Below are positions 1-8,871 of a DNA stretch of 41,867 nt, piece after piece. The notes beneath the pieces were generated by a model. That model was not told where the DNA came from. It saw nothing but the letters and a program-made list of their open reading frames with translations, and ran no database searches. A program made the position numbers and the translations under genes. The first letter of the stretch is position 1. Each line of letters opens with the position of its first letter. Origin of the DNA: Planctomycetota bacterium (lineage in GTDB: Bacteria; Planctomycetota; Phycisphaerae; Phycisphaerales; SM1A02); the NCBI GenBank assembly GCA_022566535.1, contig JADFIR010000028.1, positions 1-41,867 on the forward strand, in the 5' to 3' direction.

Positions 1-363
1 GAACACATCAAACAATGCTTCGCCATTCTCGAGGATGACCGCGTCGAGATAGATCAGTTTCGAGAGCCTCTCAGGCACTGCATCGGCGACTCCCGTGATT
101 GTGATACCGCCGAAGCTGTGTCCGACAAGTACGACGCTCGTCAAGTTTTCCCATGTTAGATGGTTAACGATGTCATCAATGAACACGGACAGCGTGACAG
201 ACTCCGACAAGAGGTGTGATCGCTCGCCCACGCCAGTTTGGGTCGGTGTCGTGACACTATGCCCACGTGACCGCAGAACGTCCGCCACACGCTTCCAACA
301 CCAGCCTCCATGATAGGCGCCGTGCACGAGGACGAAAGACTTCGGTGTTGTGTTTGATGCCAT
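1..363 (-). CDS. alpha/beta hydrolase, 5' part only (cut by window edge)
   Basis: The minus strand is open from an ATG at 363 to the window edge, giving the first 121 residues. The protein begins MASNTTPKSFVLVHGAYHGG. VLVHG (residues 11-15) is the oxyanion-side HG motif, and VGHSFGG (80-86) is the nucleophile elbow with Ser83. The string TGVGERSHLL and the HGAYHGGW start are typical of the EstA / salicylate-esterase-like alpha/beta hydrolases, which cleave small esters or act as hydroxynitrile-lyase-like enzymes. There is no signal peptide, so it is probably cytoplasmic. The acidic and histidine members of the triad would lie beyond the edge. The substrate cannot be told. A sigma70-like promoter sits about 30 bases upstream. 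Confidence 0.85.
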   Translation of the reverse strand, partial: MASNTTPKSFVLVHGAYHGGWCWKRVADVLRSRGHSVTTPTQTGVGERSHLLSESVTLSVFIDDIVNHLTWENLTSVVLVGHSFGGITITGVADAVPERLSKLIYLDAVILENGEALFDVF

Positions 364-392
364 GTTTGGATCCCAACGTAGCGACCTCATAA

Positions 393-421
393 ATTCTAAT
401 ATTACCTTAGGTGGGTTTCAA
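393..421 (-). promoter_or_regulatory. candidate promoter of the hydrolase gene
   Basis: Read on the minus strand, TTGAAA and TAGAAT are separated by 17 bases and lie 30 to 58 bases before the hydrolase ATG. The surrounding bases are AT-rich in an otherwise GC-rich region. There is no experimental support. Confidence 0.4.
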
Positions 422-625
422 ACGGGCACATAACCTAAATCCACAGACACATGTCCGACTGAGTTTGAGTTTTGGAGAATTTCATCTCAAACACCGAGGG
501 GCGAGGTCATACTCTTCCCGCGTCCCCGGCAAGCACCGGCTTGTGCCTACACTGCCGTCGGCTCGGCGAGAAACGCCAGAGCGCGATCTCGGCCCCTGGA
601 TCGGCCGCTGGTCCGAACCCAGGTC

Positions 626-639
626 TTGATCTAGATCAA
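626..639. promoter_or_regulatory. FNR/DNR-type operator, perfect palindrome
   Basis: TTGAT-CTAG-ATCAA matches the TTGAT-N4-ATCAA consensus of FNR/ANR/DNR-type CRP-family regulators exactly. It lies 66 bases before the cupredoxin ATG, so activation of that gene under low oxygen or by nitric oxide is a natural inference. The expected -10 position about 22 bases downstream (near 662-668) is poor. The rest of 364-704 contains only the hydrolase promoter and no recognisable gene. Confidence 0.65.
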
Positions 640-704
640 TGATGCGGCGCCCCCCGCCATGCAATCCTGATTTGCAATTCGGTTCATGTGCGAGGAGTTA
701 CCCC

Positions 705-1184
705 ATGTTCAAACAGCTGACAATCGTGATCGCCGCGTTGTGCGCTTCGCTGGCGGTGCCAATGGGTGCGCAGGCCGCGGCCACGATCGAACGGGGGCCA
801 ATCGAAGTGGTCCTCCGTTTCGGCTCCGCGACCGATGGCTTCGAGTTGTCGCCGAACATGCTGCAGCTCGAGACCGGCAAGCCTTACAAGCTTGTCATCA
901 CGAACCCGAGTAGCACGACCCACTACATAACGGCCCCCGAATTCGCCGCCGCCGTATCGACCCGCAAAGTCGAAATCACCGGTGGTAACGTCGAACGCAA
1001 GAGATTCCTGCGTACCAAGCTGGGCATACCTCGTCGACTCCCGGTGATCGGGGAAATCGAGCTTAGAGCCGGCGGTAAGGCCGAGTGGTATTTCACCGGC
1101 AATGACGCGGGTAGGTTTCCCATCGAATGTGGGATCCCAGCCCACGCCCAGGCGGGAATGGTCGGCATGATCATAATGGATTAG
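705..1184 (+). CDS. secreted cupredoxin-like copper protein
   Basis: A 159-aa protein. The ATG at 705 is chosen because a GAGGAG ribosome site ends 8 bases before it and a clean signal peptide follows (residues 1-25, ending near GAQA). An in-frame ATG further upstream lacks both. The mature part is a single beta-sandwich domain. His73 (TTHYI), Cys142, His147 and Met152 (ECG-x3-H-x4-M) have the order and spacing of type 1 copper ligands. It probably carries electrons in the periplasm or on the outer side of the membrane. The FNR-type box upstream suggests use in anaerobic or nitrogen-oxide respiration, but no partner enzyme is in the window. The family call is firm; the role is inferred. Confidence 0.85.
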   Translation: MFKQLTIVIAALCASLAVPMGAQAAATIERGPIEVVLRFGSATDGFELSPNMLQLETGKPYKLVITNPSSTTHYITAPEFAAAVSTRKVEITGGNVERKRFLRTKLGIPRRLPVIGEIELRAGGKAEWYFTGNDAGRFPIECGIPAHAQAGMVGMIIMD

Positions 1185-1260
1185 CGCGTCGCTAGGGTTG
1201 CCCCATTCCCTCGGTTCGGCGGCCTGCAAGGCGCTCGGATCCCGGAAACATTGACAGTGA

Positions 1261-1322
1261 TTGATCCAGATCAATGCTACGCGGAGATACGCCCGCGTAT
1301 GCTGTGCATTGACATGGATCAA
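1261..1322 (+). promoter_or_regulatory. two FNR/DNR-type operators and a -10 element, without an intact target gene
   Basis: TTGAT-CCAG-ATCAA at 1261-1274 is a perfect FNR-type site. TATGCT at 1298-1303 follows it by 23 bases, which is the spacing of a class II FNR-activated promoter. A second site, TTGAC-ATGG-ATCAA at 1309-1322, has one mismatch and overlaps the predicted transcription start, where a bound regulator would repress. The only reading frame downstream is the broken DUF5615 gene at 1425, not a usual FNR target. Confidence 0.6.
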
Positions 1323-1424
1323 ATCGATCGGCTCGGGCAAGAGGTAGCGTATGCGATGAGATATTGGGGCGTGCCTCGCATTCGCGGCCGATCGAGAGCG
1401 CAGGCTTATAACGATTCCACCAGC

Positions 1425-1718
1425 ATGAGGCTCCTCTTCGACCAAAACTTGTCTCCTAAACTGCGAAACCTGTTGGCGGATTTGTATCCAGGCTCCATCC
1501 ATGTAAGGGACGTGGGACTCCAATCCGCGGACGACGAAACCATTTGGAACTATGCAGCCTAAAATGGATTAACGATCGTTACCAAGGATTCTGACTTTCA
1601 CCAACGAAGCTTCCTTCTCGCGCATCCCCCAAAGGTTGTTTGGGTTCAGCGAGGCAGCTGCTCTACGACCGAAATCGTGACCATCGCGTCCACTATGCGG
1701 AACTCGAAGCCCGGATAG
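1425..1718 (+). pseudogene. DUF5615 PIN-like toxin gene with an internal stop
   Basis: The frame starts MRLLFDQNLSPKLRNLLADL, the hallmark of the DUF5615 family (small PIN/Mut7-C-like proteins, usually toxin components). It runs to NYAA and meets TAA at 1560-1562. The same frame then continues with NGLTIVTKDSDFHQRSFL and PPKVVWV, the rest of the family domain including the conserved TKDSDF motif, and ends at TAG 1716-1718. A single GAA-to-TAA change would explain the break, since family members usually have Glu or Arg before this Asn-Gly. No DUF433 antitoxin partner is visible next to it. It is probably inactive unless the stop is read through. Confidence 0.8.
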
Positions 1719-1790
1719 ACGAAGAGTTCCGTCTCGCCATGGTGTGGACCGAAGACTCCGGCTTGCACCGAGGACTCAAGCGCTCGCACG

Positions 1791-2255
1791 GTGGTGGTGC
1801 CCATGCCGATGCCCTGGCAGCGCCGAATCTATCGCGGGATCGACCACGCCCGGCTCGTCGCGGCGGCGGTGGCGGCTGATCTTCGGGTGCCGCTGCTGCG
1901 GGTCCTGAGCAAGGCGAACGGCCAGCCCCAGGTGATCCTCTCCCCCAGCGAGCGGAAACAGCGCACCGGGCGGGGATTGCATATCCGCAGACGCATCAGC
2001 CGGTTACGCCTCGATGGCCTCGATGTGGTGCTGGTTGATGATGTCCGCACCACCGGAGCGTCGCTGCGAGCCGCGACCAGGCTGTTGCGACGACTTGGGC
2101 CGCGACGGGTCGTGGCCGGGGTCGTGGCGGTCTCCGACGATCGGGCCCGGCGGACCAGAACCCGCGATGCCGATGGGGCGCGTGGAGCGCCTGGTCGTGC
2201 TGCGGGCCCAACTCCCATCCCCAGCCCCGCCAGTTTGACGCCCGGCCCAGGTTGA
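1791..2255 (+). pseudogene. ComF-like phosphoribosyltransferase, N-terminally truncated
   Basis: From VVVPMPMPWQRRIYRGIDHA onward the frame matches the C-terminal phosphoribosyltransferase part of ComF/GntX proteins, which act in DNA uptake or purine-type salvage. It has the LSxxxRKQRT motif (residues 51-59) and the PRPP loop VDDVRTTGA (82-90). The normal N-terminal zinc ribbon and linker (about 80 residues) are missing: upstream in this frame lies unrelated sequence down to the stop of the DUF5615 remnant. The C-terminal 30 residues are low-complexity. The gene appears cut by a rearrangement next to the DUF5615 gene. A GTG at 1791 could start a short product, but function is doubtful. Confidence 0.65.
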
Positions 2256-2279
2256 CAAGAACCTAACGTCCGCTACAAT
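2252..2279 (+). promoter_or_regulatory. strong sigma70-type promoter for the 16S rRNA unit
   Basis: TTGACA at 2252-2257 and TACAAT at 2274-2279 with a 16-base spacer, close to consensus, directly after the ComF-like remnant. Transcription would start near 2286, giving a leader of about 410 bases before mature 16S. No gene is seen in 2256-2698. Confidence 0.7.
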
Positions 2280-2340
2280 CGCTGGCGATGGCTGAGGAAT
2301 CAGCCGAACGATTGGTCTGTGGGCGGTTCTTGCCCGGCTG

Positions 2341-2371
2341 AAATGCTCATTGGAAAGTGAACAGTTGGGTA
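2341..2371 (+). promoter_or_regulatory. boxA-like antitermination element in the rRNA leader
   Basis: TGCTCATTGGAAAGTGAACA resembles the boxA region of rRNA leaders (TGCTCTTTGAAAA-type), where Nus factors bind to prevent Rho termination. The position in the 16S leader supports it. The match is partial. Confidence 0.4.
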
Positions 2372-2661
2372 CGCCGCGAGGATGTGCCCGGGCGGCGAAA
2401 TGCGGTCACACGCATGGGTCGCCCGCGGTATCCCATGGGCGGTCAGTCTCACGGCTCGATCGTCCTTCGGACATCCTTGTGATGCCAGATTGGTCAGTTC
2501 CAACGGACTGAGTCACTGCCGTGTGTAATGGCAAAGGCAGTGGTGTCCGAGAACAACTCAGCAGGTTTGCCACCTGTTGGCGCCGGGAGTTGGATCCGGC
2601 GAGACCGTCCGGTCCGCTGTTGGCGGATCGGTAGGCCAGGGCACACTTGAGAGTGAATGAT

Positions 2662-2683
2662 CGCGGTCCCGATTGGGGCCGCG
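2662..2683 (+). other. hairpin just upstream of 16S
   Basis: A 9-bp stem (2662-2670 with 2675-2683, one G-U pair) closed by GATT ends about 15 bases before the mature 16S start. It may be a processing or folding signal. Part of it (CCGCGTC) could instead pair with GACGCGG about 18 bases after the 16S 3' end to form the usual RNase III processing stem. Confidence 0.45.
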
Positions 2684-2698
2684 TCCAACGACACTCAA

Positions 2699-4211
<1,513 letters not shown>

Positions 4212-4463
4212 GATTTCCTTAGACGCGGATAAGGAAGAGCGGTCAGCGGTCAGCCGACAGCTTTCAGCTCAATCCTTCTCCCGGAAGAATATCGATGAAC
4301 TTCTTTCATCGAGCTAACCCCTTCCGGGGTCCGGAGCGATCCGGACCGCGACTGTCAGCATACCCTCGTCTCGAAACCCACGGACTCCAATCCGTGAGCG
4401 TCGAGTAGCGGCCCGGCAACGTGCCGCCAAGCGCCTCTGCCCAACTGTTTTCTTGATATACCC

Positions 4464-4493
4464 AAAGCCCAGGGATTCCCGTCCCTGGGCTTT
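4464..4493 (+). terminator. intrinsic terminator of the 16S unit
   Basis: A perfect 12-bp stem (4464-4475 with 4482-4493, GCCCAGGGA core) with a 6-base loop, then CTTTGTG. It lies 260 bases after 16S. The minus-strand reading has a weaker T-run and may also serve the TIR gene that ends at 4673. The stretch 4205-4463 has no gene. It contains a low-complexity GGTCAGC repeat at 4239-4255. Confidence 0.8.
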
Positions 4494-4514
4494 CTTTGTG
4501 CGCCCAAAGAACAA

Positions 4515-4540
4515 GATTCACCACGGAGACACAGAGACGC
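4515..4540 (+). repeat. dispersed CACCACGGAGACACAGAGAC-type repeat
   Basis: This short sequence is recalled as a common intergenic repeat in many unrelated bacterial genomes. Only one copy is seen in the window. The rest of 4494-4672 shows no gene. Confidence 0.35.
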
Positions 4541-4672
4541 TGAATCTCCCGGTCACAGGGTTGATTGGCGCGCACTGCTTGCCCGTACCTGTCCAGAGGC
4601 ACTTCTGGATATCCAGCCAGGGGGACCTCCGCTCAGCGCATGCTTGTGCACGAAACCACGGGCTTTGGTGGT

Positions 4673-5827
4673 TCAAGTGTGCGCGCTATCACCATCCGAC
4701 TGACAATCTATTCCCGAAGCCTCGATCAAGCTAACCCAACTATCGCTCACCTCCCTCGCTTCGATCATGATGGTCAATCCCTGTCGCAACCGTCGGAACA
4801 CGGGCCGCAAATCTCTCGACATCTTTTCTATTGGCGCGATAGAATCGGTGAAATGTTGAATCTCATCGAAACCCTTACTGGTAGCTGCTGACAACTCTTG
4901 GAGGCCATGAAAGAACTCACACACTTCCTGCTTGGATTCTGGATGTTCTTTAATTTCCGCTGGCGCTAGTTCGATGATTGCCCGAATGCCGACGTCGAAA
5001 TCGTGAAGTTGTGATGCGTAGTCGTTGCTCAGCCTCCAGACTTTCTCATTCGGCTCGCTCAGCGTTCTCGCTAGACGTTTAGCTATGACAACCCTCTGAG
5101 CGAAAACCTTTCGTTGAGATGTGGCGTTTTGTATGTCGGAACCAGCTTGCATCAGCCCATTTCCGATTAGCTTGATCTGCTCCGTGATTGCATGGAGAGT
5201 TTCGCTCAACTTTGGGAGAGCTTCCTCGGCCCCGGCTATTCGATCAATCAGACCTGGGGAGTCGTCGTCCGACTCGTCCCTACCTTGGTCTAGTCGCTGT
5301 CCCGTATCGGTGATATCCGTTTGCTCAGCGCGCCTGTTAGCCTCGACCAATCGAGCAGCGAGCCGCGCAACGCCACTTCGGTAATCTTCGGAAGCAGGAT
5401 CCTTGAATCTCAGCTCGCGCCAATCCTCCCGCTGGAAGGTGCGCACTATTCTGGCGAGGTCGTCCTTGGTGTTCTCGTCATCGAGGGCTGGTACGCTAAC
5501 ATACAGGAGAGGCAGGATGAGTTCTTTGATCCCGAGCTGAGTTGCTCGTCTCGCAAAGAATTGCAGCTCGCTGCGACACTCTGGGCTCATGAAGTAGCGC
5601 GGAGTTAGGACCGGGATGAAGAACGCCACTGAGGCCAGATTCTCTTCAATTTTGTTGCGCCAATCGTCGCCCCATTCAATCGCATCCTTATCGAGGAAAA
5701 GACAGATCGTCTCACCAGTCAACATCTCATACTGACCGACAACATCCTTTGCGAGGCGGGAGATCCGCCCTCCATCCGCGGTATCGTCCTTATGTACATA
5801 GGACCAGAAGCCGTGCGCGTCGCTCAT
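4673..5827 (-). CDS. TIR-domain protein with C-terminal helical region
   Basis: A 384-aa protein. An N-terminal TIR domain (about residues 3-150) begins HGFWSYVHKDD. It has LFLDKDAIEWGDDWRNKI (43-60) and FFIPVLTPRYFMSPECRSEL (69-88), where Glu87 sits at the place of the catalytic glutamate of NAD-cleaving TIR enzymes. Residues 170-384 are rich in Glu, Lys, Arg and Leu and probably form helices or coiled coils for self-association or sensing. There are no membrane segments. TIR proteins of this form act in anti-phage defence by depleting NAD or making cyclic ADP-ribose signals, but the partner or trigger here is unknown. A second TIR protein lies 246 bases upstream on the same strand. The intact catalytic motif argues that it is active. 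Confidence 0.85.
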   Translation of the reverse strand: MSDAHGFWSYVHKDDTADGGRISRLAKDVVGQYEMLTGETICLFLDKDAIEWGDDWRNKIEENLASVAFFIPVLTPRYFMSPECRSELQFFARRATQLGIKELILPLLYVSVPALDDENTKDDLARIVRTFQREDWRELRFKDPASEDYRSGVARLAARLVEANRRAEQTDITDTGQRLDQGRDESDDDSPGLIDRIAGAEEALPKLSETLHAITEQIKLIGNGLMQAGSDIQNATSQRKVFAQRVVIAKRLARTLSEPNEKVWRLSNDYASQLHDFDVGIRAIIELAPAEIKEHPESKQEVCEFFHGLQELSAATSKGFDEIQHFTDSIAPIEKMSRDLRPVFRRLRQGLTIMIEAREVSDSWVSLIEASGIDCQSDGDSAHT

Positions 5828-5941
5828 GCTTGCTCTCCGGCGAGCTGATGAGGTGTGTCTTGGTCCATGCGCCCGTCTTATGCCTGGAATGTCTCATCAC
5901 CGCCCGGGTTTCAACACGGGAAGGATAGCAGAAATGGGCCC

Positions 5942-6014
5942 GGAGTCCTTTTCATTCTGGATGGGTAAAAAAAAGGAACGGATAAGAAAGGGGAACGGGA
6001 GTCCTTTTCAATTT
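5942..6014. repeat. two GGAGTCCTTTTCA copies with a GGGGAACGGGAG core
   Basis: GGAGTCCTTTTCATT at 5942 and GGAGTCCTTTTCAATT at 5999 lie 57 bases apart between the two TIR genes. The second is preceded by AAGGGGAACGG. It belongs to the GGGGACGG-type repeat family also seen at 8037, 32718 and 41413. The two copies could pair with the intervening AAAAAAAGGAACGG. Confidence 0.5.
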
Positions 6015-6073
6015 CAGCCCCTGGAATCGAGGGGACAGGGGGACAAGAATGTCAGCGTCCCAAGCACGGTGTG

Positions 6074-6805
6074 TCAAAGTCCTTCCGCTCTTGGCTTGAA
6101 GCCAGCACCTTCGAGGTGCCGGTAGAGGTCTGTTTTCGCCTCGTCGACCCTTTCTTGGAAGGGGAGGTAGATCAGTCCGGCGATGTCGCTTGGTAATTCA
6201 ATAGACTTCTTGTGGAGAATGGCCGTATTGTGCCTGCCGAGACGAGCCAGAACCATCCCCAGTTCCAGGATGACATTCTGGCGCGCGCGGTATTGCTTGT
6301 CCTCCGCATGGCCCGCGATGTAACCCTCATCATCCGGGGTCAGCAGCACGCACGCGAAGCCGACATTGCTGTGATCGCCAAGATACTTGTCCAACTTCTC
6401 GATGATCGTGTCGCCTGAACCCGAGATACGGGCGAGAATAATCGGATTCAGTCCCATTCGCCGCAGGAGGAGTTCTAGCTGATCACGTGCCGGCTCGTCA
6501 TGGCCATAAACGACGAATACATCTTTGGACAAACCGGGAAGAACACTTGGGATCGCGGCCACCGAATCTGCTTCCGTTGCCTCCGAAACCGGCAGTGGCA
6601 TATCGCCGCCGCTATCGGCCCACACTTTCAGTTGCGATGAAAGTGTCGTCTCTTTCCCTTGCACGACTATGGTACCCCTCTTCGTGTACCAGTTAAACAC
6701 CTCGCCACCCTTGCAGCGGAACTGGATGCCGTGCGGAATCGGTGTTTCATTCAGAATCGCGCTACGCTGGGTCAGAAAGGCACGCACCTCATCTAGAGTA
6801 GGCAT
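6074..6805 (-). CDS. TIR-like nucleotide-binding protein (CAP12/Pycsar-effector type)
   Basis: A 243-aa protein. The C-terminal domain (about 93-235) begins KDVFVVYGHDEPARDQLELL and includes RARQNVILELGMVLARLGR (173-191). This is the signature of the family described as predicted nucleotide-binding TIR-like proteins, whose members include CBASS/Pycsar NADase effectors. Glu181 is the likely catalytic residue. The N-terminal 70 residues (GIQFRCKGG, then GTIVVQGKE at 44-52) look like a small beta-rich module seen before such TIR domains. No nucleotide cyclase gene is in the window, so a CBASS or Pycsar assignment is not supported. It is on the same strand as the TIR gene at 4673, so they could be co-transcribed. 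Confidence 0.8.
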   Translation of the reverse strand: MPTLDEVRAFLTQRSAILNETPIPHGIQFRCKGGEVFNWYTKRGTIVVQGKETTLSSQLKVWADSGGDMPLPVSEATEADSVAAIPSVLPGLSKDVFVVYGHDEPARDQLELLLRRMGLNPIILARISGSGDTIIEKLDKYLGDHSNVGFACVLLTPDDEGYIAGHAEDKQYRARQNVILELGMVLARLGRHNTAILHKKSIELPSDIAGLIYLPFQERVDEAKTDLYRHLEGAGFKPRAEGL

Positions 6806-6916
6806 AGGAAGATAATATACGCGCTGCGAACGGCATCAAGGCGCGGGGGCACTTGGCGCTGCCCGGGCGGCCGCCACTTCCGCCTGTCGTCTGCTCCCCG
6901 CAACCCCGCCGCCCGC

Positions 6917-6952
6917 GATGCCTTCGGCCTCGATGACGACGACAACCAGTAG
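6917..6952. repeat. direct repeat, left copy, flanking the DUF7544-like gene
   Basis: GCCTTCGGCCTCGATGACGA here and GCCTTCGGCCTCGATGATGA at 8090 match over about 32 bases with few differences. The copies bracket the membrane-protein gene at 7052-7966. Confidence 0.5.
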
Positions 6953-7051
6953 CCCGCGGCGCCCCCGCCGGCACCGCCAGAGTTCATTCAACCGCTCAAC
7001 GCGATCGGGTCGATGATACGCAGGAGTCCAGCCCCCGAGTGGAGTCCGGCC

Positions 7052-7966
7052 GTGGCCCTTTCCGTCACAAATCCCATCGGCGCCGCGCTCGATCGAACGA
7101 AGCGCATCCTCTTCAAGCCGTTCGACATCGGGAAGTGGTTCGTCCTGGGCTTCTGCGCCTTCCTCGCCTATCTCGGACAGGGAGCCGGCGGCGGCGTGCC
7201 CCCCGGTGGCGGCGGCGGCGGCGGCCCCTCCAGCGCCGAGGCCGTCGAATGGATCAAGGCGAATCTGGGGGCCGTCATCGCCGTCGGGCTGATCGTCCTG
7301 ATCCTCATGCTCGTGATCGGTCTCCTCATCCTCTGGGTACAGAGTCGCGGCAAGTTCATGTTCCTCGATGGCGTCGTCCACAATCGCGGCGCAGTGGTCG
7401 CGCCGTGGAAGGCGTTTCGGCTTCACGGCAACAGCCTGTTCCTCTTCTCGTTTGCGATCTCTATCGGCATGTTCGTGATCGTGATGCTCATCGTGGCGTT
7501 CGGCGTCATGCTGGCATGGCCCGACATCCAGTCGAGCGAGTTCGGAAGCGCGTCGGTCTTGGCCATCGTGATCGGGTTGCCGCTCCTCTTGGGCGCGGGG
7601 ATCGTCTACGGCATCATTGCGGTCCTTCTCGAGGACTTCGTCGTTCCGACGATGTACCTGCGCAACGCCCGCGTCATGCCCGCCTGGCGGATCGTGCGGG
7701 CCGAGGTCCTCGCCGGTCACCTCGGCACGATCATCCTCTATTTCCTCATGAAGATCGTGCTGGCGATCGCCATCGTCGTCATCGCGATCATGGCGACCTG
7801 CCTGACGTGCTGTCTCGCCGCGATCCCGTATCTCGGCACGGTGATTCTCCTTCCCCTCTACGTCTTCACACGTTGCTACCCGGTGTGCTTCCTGGAGCAG
7901 TTGGGCCCGAGCTGGAAGTTCTTCCCGCCCGACCCGCCGGAGCCCGAGGCTCCGCAAGCCGTTTGA
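7052..7966 (+). CDS. DUF7544-like multi-spanning membrane protein
   Basis: GTG at 7052 is preferred because GGAG lies 7 bases upstream and family-like sequence (ALSVTNPIGAALDRTKRILF) starts there. An in-frame ATG at 7013 would add 13 residues with no ribosome site. The protein of 304 aa has the FKPFDIGKWFVLGFCAFLA motif near its start, a Pro/Gly-rich low-complexity loop, then about five hydrophobic segments. FLDGVVHNRG and the PTMYLRNARVMPAWRIV block match the widespread family of membrane proteins of unknown function found in planctomycetes and archaea. It probably sits in the cytoplasmic membrane. It is flanked by direct repeats at 6917 and 8081. No operon partner is visible. Confidence 0.75.
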   Translation: MALSVTNPIGAALDRTKRILFKPFDIGKWFVLGFCAFLAYLGQGAGGGVPPGGGGGGGPSSAEAVEWIKANLGAVIAVGLIVLILMLVIGLLILWVQSRGKFMFLDGVVHNRGAVVAPWKAFRLHGNSLFLFSFAISIGMFVIVMLIVAFGVMLAWPDIQSSEFGSASVLAIVIGLPLLLGAGIVYGIIAVLLEDFVVPTMYLRNARVMPAWRIVRAEVLAGHLGTIILYFLMKIVLAIAIVVIAIMATCLTCCLAAIPYLGTVILLPLYVFTRCYPVCFLEQLGPSWKFFPPDPPEPEAPQAV

Positions 7967-8036
7967 AATCTGCTCAACCGATGGCCTGACCGTCACCTAG
8001 AAGCCCTCTCCCGGCCCCCGAAAGTGAGCGCGGGGG

Positions 8037-8066
8037 AAGAAAGGGGACGGCAGTCTCTGTCGGGGT
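8037..8066 (+). repeat. REP-like repeat with GGGGACGG core
   Basis: GAAGAAAGGGGACGGCAGTC. Related copies are at 5990, 32718 and 41413. This copy lies 150 bases before the RayT gene, the usual arrangement for REP sequences and the transposase that processes them. Confidence 0.55.
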
Positions 8067-8080
8067 GCACGGGGCGTGAA

Positions 8081-8121
8081 GCCCGCGGCGCCTTCGGCCT
8101 CGATGATGACGAGAAGCAGAA
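8081..8121. repeat. direct repeat, right copy, flanking the DUF7544-like gene
   Basis: Matches the repeat at 6917-6952. This copy also contains GCCCGCGGCGCC, a block present just after the left copy but in a different order, so the two are rearranged relatives rather than a clean target duplication. Confidence 0.5.
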
Positions 8122-8215
8122 TGTGCCGTGGTCCGGGAAGAAAACAGGAGACGGGTAGCGCGAAGCCCCCGATGGAATCGGGACGGGACGCGCGAGCGGC
8201 GGGTAGGATGGGATC

Positions 8216-8863
8216 GTGGCGCGGCCGATTGTTATTGCGCATCATTTGATTTTTACTGCGTATGGGTGGTGGCTGCCGAACGATCCGCGCGGAAGCAACT
8301 CCAAGACGATTCGGAATGATGTCATCGCTGAGTTGGGGGAGGTGCATCATGGGCGCAAGCGCGTGCAGCCGGCGTCGGGAGAGATTCGCGCGTTCTATCG
8401 CGAAGCCGGCAAGCGGCTTGGGCATGAGCTGTTGACATTTTCGGATCGTGATGTATCAGCGATTGCGGCGGCCTTTCAAGAAGTCATCAACTCGCATCGT
8501 TACACGTGCTGGGCGTGCGCGATCATGGCCGATCACGTTCATTTGTTGATACGCAAACACAAGCACCTTGCTGAGGGAATGATCGCGAACTTTCAGGATC
8601 AAAGCCGCTTGCGGCTTCGCGCTGACGCTTCGCGATCAACCGATCATCCCGTCTGGGGCGGCCCCGGTTGGAAAGTCTTCCTCGATCATCCGGACGAAGT
8701 GCAACGGATCGTGCGTTACATCCAAGCGAATCCGCTGAAGACCGGTCGCCCGCAGCAGGCGTGGGGCTTCGTGAAGTCCTATGACGGTTGGCCGATGCAC
8801 GAAGGTCATTCGCCCAAGTCCCCGTACGTCAAAGCGCTTCGCGCATCCGGGCGATATCCATGA
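8216..8863 (+). CDS. rayT: REP-associated tyrosine transposase (RayT, Y1_Tnp)
   Basis: A 215-aa protein starting at GTG, with GGGTAGGATGGG upstream as the ribosome site. It has the family start HHLIFTAYGWWLPNDPRGS (9-27), the HUH motif ADHVHLLI (His107 and His109) and the catalytic tyrosine Tyr168 in RIVRYIQANPLK. All expected residues are present, so it is probably an active single-strand DNA nuclease that cuts and moves REP palindromes. It does not transpose as an IS and is usually domesticated. GGGGACGG repeats nearby and elsewhere in the window are candidate substrates. Codon use is like its neighbours. Confidence 0.92.
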   Translation: MARPIVIAHHLIFTAYGWWLPNDPRGSNSKTIRNDVIAELGEVHHGRKRVQPASGEIRAFYREAGKRLGHELLTFSDRDVSAIAAAFQEVINSHRYTCWACAIMADHVHLLIRKHKHLAEGMIANFQDQSRLRLRADASRSTDHPVWGGPGWKVFLDHPDEVQRIVRYIQANPLKTGRPQQAWGFVKSYDGWPMHEGHSPKSPYVKALRASGRYP

Positions 8864-8871
8864 ACAGTTGT

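Noticed and set aside
411-629. 72-residue open frame before the cupredoxin gene
   Set aside because: No ribosome site and no recognisable sequence. It overlaps the hydrolase promoter and stops at the FNR box.
684-1523. 279-residue open frame on the minus strand
   Set aside because: Antisense to the cupredoxin gene, whose signal peptide and copper ligands are on the plus strand.
6836-7996. 386-residue open frame on the minus strand
   Set aside because: Antisense to the DUF7544-like gene. Composition is almost only Asp, His, Arg and Glu.
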